DNA of 64,000 nucleotides from Rhodococcus_F sp040656415 (GTDB taxonomy: Bacteria > Actinomycetota > Actinomycetes > Mycobacteriales > Mycobacteriaceae): assembly GCF_040656415.1 (NCBI RefSeq), contig NZ_JBFAMC010000001.1, forward strand, positions 1,426,001-1,490,000. The letters are read 5' to 3'. The translations under genes and the position numbers were made by a program. Of this stretch, positions 49,650 to 57,900 are shown one piece after another. The first letter of the stretch is position 1, and the number at the start of each line of letters is the position of its first letter. Under the pieces are notes generated by a model. It made no database searches. It saw nothing but the letters and a program-made list of their open reading frames with translations, and was not told where the DNA came from.

Positions 49650-50363
49650 TCACACAAGCCAGATGGCTTGGGCAGCAGGGTTTCCGAGCTCGATGGAATC
49701 CTTCTCTGTGCCGAGCTGGATGCAGACCGTGCCTGCATAATCGCGTCGTTCCAGCACCGTGATCATGACGTCCAGTGCCACGCCGACCGAGTCGAAGTAG
49801 CGCAGCATCGCGGGGTCGGAGTCCGAGATTCGCGCGATACGCCCGCTTTCACCGTTGGCGAAATCGCTCAACTGGCGTGCTGGAGGAGTGGGCACCGAGC
49901 CGTCGACAGACGGAATCGGGTCCCCGTGAGGGTCACGCTCGGGATGACCCAGCTTCTTGTCGATTCGGGCAATCATGAGATCCGAGACGGCGTGCTCCAG
50001 TACTTCGGCTTCGTCATGCACCTCGTCCCATCCGTATCCGAGTTCTTGAACCAGGAACGACTCGATGAGGCGGTGCCTGCGGACCATGCCTATCGCAGCG
50101 ACTCGACCCGCCTCGGTGAGGGCGATGGACCCGTAGCGGGCGTGATCGACGAGGCCCTGGTCGGAGAGTTTCCGGATAGCCTCGGACACCGTGGATGCGG
50201 ACACGCCGATCTTCTCGGCCAGGAGTTTGGTGGACACCCGCTCTTGTGACCACTCCTGAACTGTCCAGATGACCTTGAGATAGTCCTGCGCCACCGGCGA
50301 GAGCGCCGCGCTCTCGGGTGCAGGGTCCTCGATCACTCGCTGGTCATTCTTGTTCACAGTCAC
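49650..50363 (-). CDS. mntR: DtxR-family metalloregulator, manganese type
   Basis: A 237-residue metal-dependent repressor with an N-terminal winged helix (VSTKLLAEKIGVSASTVSEA), a dimerisation/metal domain (MVRRHRLIESFLVQELG, HDEAEVLEHAVSD) and a C-terminal FeoA/SH3-like domain. Where iron-specific DtxR/IdeR has a Cys in EEACRWEH, this protein has Glu (DEAEVLEH), as in manganese-sensing MntR. It matches the position of Rv2788. The start is uncertain: GTG 50363 is given, with GTG 50369 and 50357 also possible. It is divergent from ribF. Confidence 0.85.
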   Translation of the reverse strand: MTVNKNDQRVIEDPAPESAALSPVAQDYLKVIWTVQEWSQERVSTKLLAEKIGVSASTVSEAIRKLSDQGLVDHARYGSIALTEAGRVAAIGMVRRHRLIESFLVQELGYGWDEVHDEAEVLEHAVSDLMIARIDKKLGHPERDPHGDPIPSVDGSVPTPPARQLSDFANGESGRIARISDSDPAMLRYFDSVGVALDVMITVLERRDYAGTVCIQLGTEKDSIELGNPAAQAIWLV

Positions 50364-50540
50364 GCCCACGAGCTTAGGCAAGTCATACCCGTGAGACACA
50401 TCGACACACGTGGTCGGCCGTATCGGGGCAGGACCGGAGAGTGTCAACCGGGAGGTCGCGGCGCTTGTTCGGGGCTCAGCCCCGAGTTCACATCAGGTCC
50501 GGGGATGGACATCGCAGTGAGGCACCGTAGGCTGCGAGTC

Positions 50541-51515
50541 GTGCTGAGATGGCGTGGTCTCGACGAGGTTCCTGCCGACTGGGGTCGTTGTGTGCTCACG
50601 ATCGGCGTATTCGACGGCGTGCACCGAGGACACGCCCAACTGATCAGCCGCGCGGTGGCGGCTGCTCGACAACGTGAAATACCCAGCGTGCTCATGACTT
50701 TCGATCCGCACCCGATGGAGGTGGTTCGGCCGGGTAGTCATCCTGCCCAGCTCACGACACTTACCCGTCGGGCGGAGCTTGCGGAGGAACTGGGCATCGA
50801 CGTCTTCTGTGTGATGCCATTCACCGCCGAATTCATGAAGTTGACGCCGGAGCGCTATGCCCACGAGATCCTGGTCGAACGCCTGCACGTGGCCGAAGTC
50901 GTCGTTGGAAAGAACTTCACCTTCGGGAAGAAGGCCGCCGGAAATGTCGATCTGCTGACTCAAATCGGTAAACGGTTCGGGTTCGCGGTCGACGGCGTGA
51001 CGCTGCTGTGCGAGCATGCGGTCACATTCTCGTCCACCTACATTCGCTCGTGCGTCGACGCTGGTGACATGGTTGCCGCGACGGAAGCGCTGGGGCGCCC
51101 ACACCGGGTCGAGGGTGTGGTCGTCCACGGCGACGGGCGCGGGCGGAAGCTCGGCTATCCCACCGCCAATGTCGCACCCCCGATGTATGCGGCGATTCCA
51201 GCGGACGGTGTCTACGCGGCGTGGTTCACGGTCCTCGGGCACGAAGTCGATCTGGGCACGGTCACGTCCGGAGAGCGATACATGGCCGCGGTCTCGGTCG
51301 GTACCAACCCCACGTTCTCCGGGCGTACCCGCACGGTCGAAGCGTTCGTCCTCGACAGGGAAGCCGACCTGTACGGGCAACATGTCGCCGTTGATCTGGT
51401 ACAGCGCCTGCGTGGCATGGAGAAGTTCGACTCCGCCGACGACCTCGTCGTCGCTATGGGCAATGACGCCGAGCGTGCACGCGAGATCCTCACGGCGTCA
51501 GGCGACGTGCGGTAA
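50541..51515 (+). CDS. ribF: Bifunctional riboflavin kinase / FAD synthetase
   Basis: Makes FMN and then FAD from riboflavin and ATP. The 324-residue product has the adenylyltransferase domain first (LTIGVFDGVHRGHAQLI, MTFDPHPMEV, FSSTYIRSCVDAGD) and the flavokinase domain from about residue 190 (GRPHRVEGVVVHGDGRGR, LGYPTANV, VSVGTNPTF). GTG 50541 gives VLRWRGLDEVPADWGRCV, the mycobacterial-type N-terminus; ATG 50505 is an alternative. The 177-base divergent region to mntR holds both promoters. Confidence 0.95.
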   Translation: MLRWRGLDEVPADWGRCVLTIGVFDGVHRGHAQLISRAVAAARQREIPSVLMTFDPHPMEVVRPGSHPAQLTTLTRRAELAEELGIDVFCVMPFTAEFMKLTPERYAHEILVERLHVAEVVVGKNFTFGKKAAGNVDLLTQIGKRFGFAVDGVTLLCEHAVTFSSTYIRSCVDAGDMVAATEALGRPHRVEGVVVHGDGRGRKLGYPTANVAPPMYAAIPADGVYAAWFTVLGHEVDLGTVTSGERYMAAVSVGTNPTFSGRTRTVEAFVLDREADLYGQHVAVDLVQRLRGMEKFDSADDLVVAMGNDAERAREILTASGDVR

Positions 51516-51626
51516 TGAGGCCACATTTCAGCTGGTAAAGTGATGTGCTGGCGTGCGCTGCGGTTCGCGGTGGCCGCGCCGAGTCTCGATCCTTTCACGC
51601 GAACGTCATCACCAGGAGTGAATTCA

Positions 51627-51896
51627 GTGGCACTGACCGCCGAAGAGAAGAAGCAGGTTCTGAGCGAGTACGGCCTGCACGAGACCGACACCGGTTCGCC
51701 GGAGGCGCAGGTGGCCTTGCTTACCAAGCGCATCGTCGATCTCACCGAACACCTCAAGACGCACAAGCACGACCACCACTCCCGTCGCGGCCTGCTGCTG
51801 CTGGTCGGACGTCGTCGTCGCCTGCTCAAGTACGTCCAGAAGGTCGACATCGAGCGCTACCGCTCGCTGATCGAACGCCTCGGACTGCGTCGCTGA
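51627..51896 (+). CDS. rpsO: 30S ribosomal protein S15
   Basis: Primary 16S rRNA-binding protein of the small-subunit platform. The 89-residue product matches S15 throughout (LHETDTGSPEAQVALLTKRI, HHSRRGLLLLVGRRRRLL, RYRSLIERLGLRR). GTG 51627 has CAGGAG 9 bases upstream; upstream in-frame codons run through the leader. It is followed by a long hairpin and then pnp, the classic rpsO-pnp order. Confidence 0.96.
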   Translation: MALTAEEKKQVLSEYGLHETDTGSPEAQVALLTKRIVDLTEHLKTHKHDHHSRRGLLLLVGRRRRLLKYVQKVDIERYRSLIERLGLRR

Positions 51897-51933
51897 GTTC
51901 GAAGACACGGCGGTCATTCGATCGCCGACCACT

Positions 51934-51981
51934 CCGATAGCCAGTGAGGCCTTGCTTAGACTGGGCATCGCTGGCTATCGG
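51934..51981 (+). other. rpsO-pnp intergenic long hairpin
   Basis: CCGATAGCCAG (51934-51944) is a perfect inverted repeat of CTGGCTATCGG (51971-51981). The stem continues inward through U-G, G-C and A-U pairs, one mismatch and three more G-C pairs (GCC with GGC). It lies 37 bases after the rpsO stop. In E. coli and Streptomyces a hairpin at this place is cut by RNase III and PNPase controls its own message from it. Confidence 0.8.
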
Positions 51982-52206
51982 CGTAGAGCTGCCGAGGCAG
52001 CGCTACCGTATGCACCAGAGATTGTGGTGTCGGTCTTCGGTAGTGGTTCTCCGGACACGATCCGGGGGACTTCGATCGACGACCGCCTCCGCACGGCGAC
52101 ATCCCGAGGTCGAGAGGGGGATGTCCCTCAGGTGCGCAGTTTCCGCCAGGAGGGTGGGAACGCCCGCGCGGGTACGGCGAAGACGAGAGGGAAGTGAAAA
52201 GAAGAG
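51982..52206 (+). promoter_or_regulatory. pnp leader region
   Basis: This 225-base stretch before pnp holds a second hairpin, GACATCCC (52098-52105) with GGGATGTC (52118-52125), and a GA-rich end (GAGAGGGAAG) that supplies the pnp ribosome-binding site. An open frame from 51952 to 52197 exists, but its basic, low-complexity product has no family look and it covers both hairpins, so I treat the region as untranslated leader. Confidence 0.55.
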
Positions 52207-54477
52207 ATGACAGAGAATTCGGCAGTAGAGGTCGATGAGGGCGTTTTCGAGTCCACGGCCGTGATCGACAACGGGTCCTTCGGAACCCGCACCATTCGAT
52301 TCGAGACCGGGCGGCTGGCGCAGCAGGCTGCGGGCGCAGTAGTCGCCTACCTCGACGAAGAGACCATGTTGCTGTCCGCGACGAGCGCCAGCAAGCACCC
52401 CAAAGAGCACTTCGACTTCTTCCCCTTGACGGTGGACGTCGAGGAGCGCATGTACGCAGCGGGCCGGATTCCCGGCTCGTTCTTCCGTCGCGAGGGCCGT
52501 CCCTCCACGGACGCCATTCTCACCTGCCGCCTGATCGACCGTCCGCTTCGCCCGTCGTTCGTCGACGGTCTGCGTAACGAGATTCAGGTCGTCGTCACGG
52601 TGATGAGCCTCGACCCCCAGGACCTCTACGACGTGGTGGCGATCAACGCGGCGTCCGCCTCGACCCAGATCGCAGGGCTACCCTTCTCCGGCCCAGTCGG
52701 TGGTGTTCGCGTTGCGCTCATCACATCGGAGGAGAACAAGGCGGGGCAATGGGTTGCATTCCCCACCGTCGAGCAACTCGAGAACGCGGTCTTCGACATG
52801 GTCGTCGCCGGACGTATCGTTTCCGGCAGTGGTGACGACGCAGACGTTGCGATCATGATGGTCGAGGCCGAGGCGACCGAGAACGTAATCTCCAAGATCG
52901 ACGGTGGCGCGCAGGCGCCGACCGAGGCGATCGTGGCCGAGGGTCTCGAAGCCGCCAAGCCGTTCATCGCTCGTCTGTGCGCGGCTCAGCAGCGGCTCGC
53001 GGCTGCCGCGTCGAAGCCCACGGGTGAGTTCCCAGTATTCCCCGCATACCAGGACGACGTCTTCGCAGCCGTCGAGGCCGCCGCAGGCGAGAAGCTGAGC
53101 GCAGTTCTGACGATCCCGGGCAAGCAGGAGCGTGACGACAAGACCGACGAGGTCAAGGTCGACGTCCTCGCAGAGGTCGCTGCGAACTTCGAAGGCCGCG
53201 AGAAGGAGATCGGCGCTGCGTTCCGCTCGCTGACCAAGAAGTTGGTCCGACAGCGCATCCTGCGCGACCAGTTCCGCATCGACGGCCGCGGCATCACCGA
53301 CATCCGGTCGCTGTCGGCGGAGGTGGCCGTTGTACCCCGCGCCCACGGTTCGTCGCTGTTCGAGCGCGGAGAGACCCAGATTCTCGGTGTCACCACCCTC
53401 GACATGGTCAAGATGGCACAGCAGGTGGACTCCCTCGGGCCCGAAACCTCCAAGCGGTACATGCACCACTACAACTTCCCGCCGTACTCCACCGGTGAGA
53501 CGGGCCGCGTCGGTTCGCCGAAGCGTCGCGAGATCGGCCACGGTGCTCTGGCGGAACGGGCGCTCATGCCGGTTCTGCCCAGCGTCGAGGAATTTCCGTA
53601 CGCCATCCGTCAGGTGTCCGAGGCGCTCGGCTCCAATGGATCCACCTCGATGGGTTCGGTGTGTGCGTCGACGCTCGCGCTGCTCAACGCCGGTGTGCCG
53701 CTGAAGGCTCCGGTCGCCGGTATCGCGATGGGCTTGGTGTCCGATCAGGTTGACGGCGAGACCCGCTATGTCGCACTGACCGACATCCTCGGCGCCGAAG
53801 ATGCATTCGGAGACATGGACTTCAAGGTCGCGGGTACGAAGGACTTCGTCACCGCCCTGCAACTCGACACCAAGCTCGACGGAATTCCGTCGCAGGTCCT
53901 CGCCGGTGCCCTGTCGCAGGCCAAGGACGCTCGGACGACGATCCTCGAGGTCATGGCCGAGGCCATCGACGTACCGGACGAGATGAGTCCGTTCGCACCG
54001 CGGGTGACGGCGATCAAGGTTCCTGTCGACAAGATCGGAGAAGTCATCGGCCCCAAGGGGAAGATGATCAACTCGATCACCGAGGAGACCGGCGCCAACA
54101 TTTCGATCGAGGACGACGGCACGGTATTCGTCGGTGCGGCTGACGGTCCGTCGGCGCAAGCTGCGATCGACAAGATCAACGCGATCGCCAACCCGCAATT
54201 GCCGAAGGTGGGCGAGCGGTTCCTGGGCACGGTCGTCAAGACCACTGCTTTCGGTGCGTTCGTCTCGCTCCTGCCGGGCCGCGACGGATTGGTCCACATC
54301 TCGAAGTTGGGCAGCGGTAAGCGAATCGCCAAGGTCGAGGACGTGGTCAGCGTCGGCTCGAAGTTGCGCGTCGAGATCGCCGACATCGACAACCGAGGCA
54401 AGATCTCACTGGTCCCGGTCGAAGAAGATGGCGCGGCTCCGGCCGAGCAGAGCGACGAGGTCACAGCCGAGACTTAA
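52207..54477 (+). CDS. pnp: Polynucleotide phosphorylase (guanosine pentaphosphate synthetase I)
   Basis: 3'-to-5' exoribonuclease using phosphate, also called GpsI in actinobacteria for its pppGpp-related activity. The 756-residue product has two RNase PH-like domains (FPLTVDVEERMYAAGRIPGS in the first; RRDIGH-like PKRREIGHGALAERAL and TSMGSVCASTLAL in the second), then a KH domain (KIGEVIGPKGKMINSI near 620) and an S1 domain (GTVVKTTAFGAFVSLLPGRD near 675). ATG 52207 has GGGAAG and GAAGAG upstream. It ends before a strong terminator. Confidence 0.96.
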   Translation: MTENSAVEVDEGVFESTAVIDNGSFGTRTIRFETGRLAQQAAGAVVAYLDEETMLLSATSASKHPKEHFDFFPLTVDVEERMYAAGRIPGSFFRREGRPSTDAILTCRLIDRPLRPSFVDGLRNEIQVVVTVMSLDPQDLYDVVAINAASASTQIAGLPFSGPVGGVRVALITSEENKAGQWVAFPTVEQLENAVFDMVVAGRIVSGSGDDADVAIMMVEAEATENVISKIDGGAQAPTEAIVAEGLEAAKPFIARLCAAQQRLAAAASKPTGEFPVFPAYQDDVFAAVEAAAGEKLSAVLTIPGKQERDDKTDEVKVDVLAEVAANFEGREKEIGAAFRSLTKKLVRQRILRDQFRIDGRGITDIRSLSAEVAVVPRAHGSSLFERGETQILGVTTLDMVKMAQQVDSLGPETSKRYMHHYNFPPYSTGETGRVGSPKRREIGHGALAERALMPVLPSVEEFPYAIRQVSEALGSNGSTSMGSVCASTLALLNAGVPLKAPVAGIAMGLVSDQVDGETRYVALTDILGAEDAFGDMDFKVAGTKDFVTALQLDTKLDGIPSQVLAGALSQAKDARTTILEVMAEAIDVPDEMSPFAPRVTAIKVPVDKIGEVIGPKGKMINSITEETGANISIEDDGTVFVGAADGPSAQAAIDKINAIANPQLPKVGERFLGTVVKTTAFGAFVSLLPGRDGLVHISKLGSGKRIAKVEDVVSVGSKLRVEIADIDNRGKISLVPVEEDGAAPAEQSDEVTAET

Positions 54478-54499
54478 GCCTTCCTCGCACGCGCTCTTC

Positions 54500-54536
54500 C
54501 CGGCGGCCCCGCACGAGAATCGTGCGGGGCCGCCGG
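54500..54536 (+). terminator. Terminator hairpin after pnp
   Basis: A perfect 17-base GC-rich stem (54500-54516 with 54520-54536; GGCGGCCCCGCACGA and its complement) and a 3-base GAA loop, 23 bases after the pnp stop. The tail is TCCCTTCT, only weakly U-rich. Confidence 0.85.
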
Positions 54537-54633
54537 TCCCTTCTGGTCGGCATCGAATCAGCGTGCGAGTGTGGCCCGCATGGCCTGTATCGACGAGCAA
54601 TCGGTACCGAGCGGTCCGAATACCTGCTGGTGA

Positions 54634-54647
54634 GTGCACCGGTGCAC
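54634..54647. promoter_or_regulatory. 14-base perfect palindrome upstream of the LCP gene
   Basis: GTGCACCGGTGCAC is self-complementary and lies about 210 bases before the LCP gene start. A second palindrome TCGGTACCGA is at 54601-54610. Both are candidate protein-binding sites in the 320-base gene-free stretch 54537-54857, which otherwise shows nothing coding. Confidence 0.4.
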
Positions 54648-54711
54648 AGTTCTTCGCGCACGGACTGATGCGCTCATCCGGTGTTACATTCGATGGTGTG
54701 TCTTCAGATCG

Positions 54712-54727
54712 TGTGAGGTGCCTCACT
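54712..54727 (+). promoter_or_regulatory. Crp-like site upstream of the LCP gene
   Basis: TGTGA-GGTGCC-TCACT, one mismatch from TGTGA-N6-TCACA and a perfect GTGAGG-TG-CCTCAC palindrome. A third GTGAGG half-site is at 54734-54739. It lies about 130 bases before the start codon, a place where Crp could activate or repress. A TACATT -10-like hexamer lies near 54686-54691. Binding is inferred. Confidence 0.45.
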
Positions 54728-54857
54728 CCAGTGGTGAGGCCCGCTTTGGGGCCAACGACCCCCGTTGCGCCATTCGCTGACCCCTCAGTCTGCGGCCGGT
54801 AGGAACCCGTTCTCCGGTGAAACCGCGGTTCAGAGCGCTGACGGAAGGGGTGTCCCG

Positions 54858-56369
54858 GTGAGCCGAAACATCCGGACGACCCGCCCCGAACAAGCAGATG
54901 TCCGCAAGAGAACACGACCTCGTTGGCTGGCTGGATTGCGGGCGCCAGCGGCCACCCTTTCAGTGGCGCTGCTCGTCACTACGGGTATCGGATGGTGGGG
55001 AGAAACAAACCTCGCGAACGGGTTCGCCACTTCCAACGCGCTTGGCGTGAGTGCTCCGGCCTCCACCGGAGATTCGACGAACATCCTGCTGATCGGACTC
55101 GACTCGCGTAAGGACCAGGAAGGAAACGACCTGCCGCCGCAAGTTCTCGACCAACTCCATGCCGGCGACAGCAGCGATGGCGGCTACAACACCAATACCC
55201 TGATCCTCGTGCACGTACCCGGGGACGGCAGCAAAGCGACGGCGTTCTCGATTCCGCGCGACGACTACGTCCGTGTCAGTGGGATCCCCGGCAACGATCA
55301 CATCAAGATCAAGGAGGCTTACGGTCTGAAGAAGGCTGCTGTCGAGGAACAGTTGCGCGCCCAGGGTGTTACTGACAAGGCCACATTGGAGACCGAGGGC
55401 CGCGAAGCGGGCCGCGCGTCGACCATCGCAACCGTTCGGAACCTTGTCGGCGTTCCGATCGACCGGTTCGCCGAGATCAATATGGCCGGATTCTACGACC
55501 TCACCACGGTGCTCGGTGGAGTGGACGTGTGCCTCAACCACGCGGTCAGTGACAACTATTCGGGAGCGAACTTCCCTGCGGGGAACCAGAGGCTGGACGC
55601 GGCGCAAGCGTTGGCATTCGTTCGGCAACGTCACGGGCTCGAGAACGGCGACCTCGACCGCACACGCCGCCAGCAGGCATTTCTGGTATCGGTGGCGCAC
55701 CAGTTGGAACAGTCGGGGACATTCACCAATATCGGCAAGCTCCGAGCCTTCGTCGAGGCGGCACAGAGCAACGTTGTGTTCTCCTCGGGGTGGAATCTCG
55801 TCGACTTCGCTCAGGAGGTGGGCAAGATCGCTGATGATGTCGAGTTCCAGACCCTGCCCGTAGTGCGATACGACGTGATCGACGGACAGGACGTGAACAT
55901 CGTCGACCCCACCGAGATCAGGTCGATAGTGCGCGCCGCTTTCGGCGAAGAGCCGACAAGCCGGACAGCTGCCACGAACCCGTCGAGCACGGTAGACGTC
56001 TTCAATGCCGGTACCTCAGACGGTTCCGCCGGCAGGGTGTCGTCCGCTCTGGGAAGCCTCGGATACGCCCCCGGGGAAGTCGGAAATGACGAGGACGGAC
56101 CTAGCGTGCTTTCCTCGATCTCCTATGGACCCGGCGCCGAAGCCGACGCTGATGCCATCGCAGAGCTGCTGGATCTGTCAGTGACTCCTGATGCAGACGT
56201 CTCGTCGGGCCACATTCGGATCGTTCTCGGTTCCGACTTCGTCATGCCAGAGTCCTTCCAGCCGTCCTGGACCGCCCAGAACCCCACATCGATATACCAA
56301 GCCGATGACTCCACTCCACCGGATCAGGGCAGCGTTTTCAGCGGAAACGGTGTGCCCTGCGTCGACTGA
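54858..56369 (+). CDS. LytR-CpsA-Psr (LCP) family cell-wall glycopolymer ligase
   Basis: A 503-residue membrane-anchored protein. After a basic cytoplasmic stretch comes one membrane helix (about residues 25-47), then the extracellular LCP domain with NILLIGLDSR, YNTNTLILVHV, SIPRDDYV and FVRQRHGLENGDLDR RQQAF-type Arg clusters. A LytR_C domain fills about residues 370-470. LCP proteins attach arabinogalactan or other polymers to peptidoglycan using polyprenyl-diphosphate donors. GTG 54858 is chosen for GAAGGGG 7 bases upstream. A very long regulatory region with palindromes precedes it. Confidence 0.88.
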   Translation: MSRNIRTTRPEQADVRKRTRPRWLAGLRAPAATLSVALLVTTGIGWWGETNLANGFATSNALGVSAPASTGDSTNILLIGLDSRKDQEGNDLPPQVLDQLHAGDSSDGGYNTNTLILVHVPGDGSKATAFSIPRDDYVRVSGIPGNDHIKIKEAYGLKKAAVEEQLRAQGVTDKATLETEGREAGRASTIATVRNLVGVPIDRFAEINMAGFYDLTTVLGGVDVCLNHAVSDNYSGANFPAGNQRLDAAQALAFVRQRHGLENGDLDRTRRQQAFLVSVAHQLEQSGTFTNIGKLRAFVEAAQSNVVFSSGWNLVDFAQEVGKIADDVEFQTLPVVRYDVIDGQDVNIVDPTEIRSIVRAAFGEEPTSRTAATNPSSTVDVFNAGTSDGSAGRVSSALGSLGYAPGEVGNDEDGPSVLSSISYGPGAEADADAIAELLDLSVTPDADVSSGHIRIVLGSDFVMPESFQPSWTAQNPTSIYQADDSTPPDQGSVFSGNGVPCVD

Positions 56370-56519
56370 CCGATGACGTTGCCGCTGATGGCGGTCGCAG
56401 CGGAGGCAAGGTCGACGCATGAGCGCACCGTAGAGGCTGACGAGTAGTGTTCGACTATCGCGTGTAGAGTTTCTGCGTTCGAAGACGACCAGCTTCCGAG
56501 GACTGCTGAACCACTACAC

Positions 56520-57866
56520 ATGGCCAAGACCGATCGCAATCGCGCTGCATTGCTCACCCATGCACCCAACGTGGCCGAACCGCACAGCGGTGTCCGGCGC
56601 ACTGTCCTTCCCAGTGGGCTCCGGGTCGTCACCGAACACGTCCCCGGCGTTCGATCCGCGTCCGTGGGAGTCTGGGTAGGTGTCGGATCTCGCGACGAAC
56701 AACCCACGGTGGCGGGCGCCGCGCACTTTCTCGAACACTTGCTGTTCAAGGCGACACCGTCGCGCACGGCCCTCGACATCGCGCAGGTTATGGACAGTGT
56801 CGGTGGTGAACTCAACGCATTCACATCCAAGGAGCACACCTGCTTCTACGCACATGTGCTCGACGAAGACTTGGCGCTTGCCGTGGACCTGGTCAGTGAC
56901 GTGGTCCTGCGCGGACGTTGCCGGTCGTCCGACGTCGACGTAGAGCGTCAGGTAGTTCTGGAAGAGATCGCGATGCGCGACGACGATCCGGAAGACCTCC
57001 TCGGCGATGCCTTCCTGACTGCGCTCTACGGAGACCATCCGGTAGGCCGACCGGTGATCGGCAGCGCCGAGTCCATCGAATCCATGACGCGAACCCAGCT
57101 CCATTCCTTCCATATGCGCCGCTACACCCCGCCGCGCATGGTGGTGGCTGTTGCGGGCAACGTGGAGCACGAACCGACGGTCGAGTTGGTGAAACGGGCG
57201 TTCGCCGGGCACAGCGAGTCCGTATCCGAACCCGCGCGGCGCCGCGCCGGAGCCTTACGCCTTCGAACCGAGCCGACCCTCAACCTGACCAACAGGGACA
57301 GCGAGCAGGTCCACCTGTCACTCGGCGTGCGTGCGTTCGGCCGTCACGAAAAGCACCGCTGGGCCTTGTCGGTGCTCAACGCCGCGGTCGGGGGTGGACT
57401 CAGTTCCAGGCTCTTCCAGGAAGTTCGAGAGATCCGTGGTTTGGCGTACTCGGTGTACTCGAGCGTCGACACGTTCTCCGACACCGGTGCATTCTCCATC
57501 TACGCAGGGTGCCAGCCGGAGAACCTCGGCGAGGTAGCGACAGTGATCCGCGAGGTGCTGTCCAATATCGCCTCCGAGGGCATCTCCGAGGCGGAGTGCA
57601 CCCGCGCCAAGGGGTCGCTGCGTGGCGGTCTGGTTCTGGGACTGGAGGATTCGGGCTCCCGGATGCATCGCATCGGTCGGAGTGAACTGAACTATGGAAA
57701 TCATCGAAGCATCGGCGAAACCTTGGCCAAGATCGACGCGGTGACCACGGACGAGGTTCGCGACGTCGCAAGGGTGCTGCTGAAGCGGCCGTTCGGTGCC
57801 GCCGTGGTCGGGCCGTATCGCCGCAAGCGAGATCTGCCTGCCTCGGTGCGGGGCATCGTTCGCTGA
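56520..57866 (+). CDS. pepR: M16-family zinc metalloprotease
   Basis: A 448-residue insulinase/mitochondrial-processing-peptidase-like protease. The inverted zinc motif HFLEH is at residues 69-73 and the distal Glu is in EEIAMRDDDPED near 145. The second inactive half carries the usual RGLAYSVYSSVDTFSD segment. It corresponds to PepR (Rv2782c), placed after pnp in mycobacteria; here an LCP gene lies between. The ATG at 56520 has CTGAACC upstream and no strong ribosome-binding site. Substrates are unknown. Confidence 0.9.
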   Translation: MAKTDRNRAALLTHAPNVAEPHSGVRRTVLPSGLRVVTEHVPGVRSASVGVWVGVGSRDEQPTVAGAAHFLEHLLFKATPSRTALDIAQVMDSVGGELNAFTSKEHTCFYAHVLDEDLALAVDLVSDVVLRGRCRSSDVDVERQVVLEEIAMRDDDPEDLLGDAFLTALYGDHPVGRPVIGSAESIESMTRTQLHSFHMRRYTPPRMVVAVAGNVEHEPTVELVKRAFAGHSESVSEPARRRAGALRLRTEPTLNLTNRDSEQVHLSLGVRAFGRHEKHRWALSVLNAAVGGGLSSRLFQEVREIRGLAYSVYSSVDTFSDTGAFSIYAGCQPENLGEVATVIREVLSNIASEGISEAECTRAKGSLRGGLVLGLEDSGSRMHRIGRSELNYGNHRSIGETLAKIDAVTTDEVRDVARVLLKRPFGAAVVGPYRRKRDLPASVRGIVR

Positions 57867-57900
57867 CAGGGTTCGCTCAACGTTGGGGGGAAAGTCCGAA

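Noticed and set aside
51952..52197. Open frame of 81 codons between rpsO and pnp
   Set aside because: Basic, low-complexity product, TTG start within the long hairpin loop, and overlap with two hairpins; better explained as pnp leader.
52678..54297. Minus-strand frame of 539 codons opposite pnp
   Set aside because: Fully antisense to a certain core gene, with arginine-rich shadow composition and no start signals.
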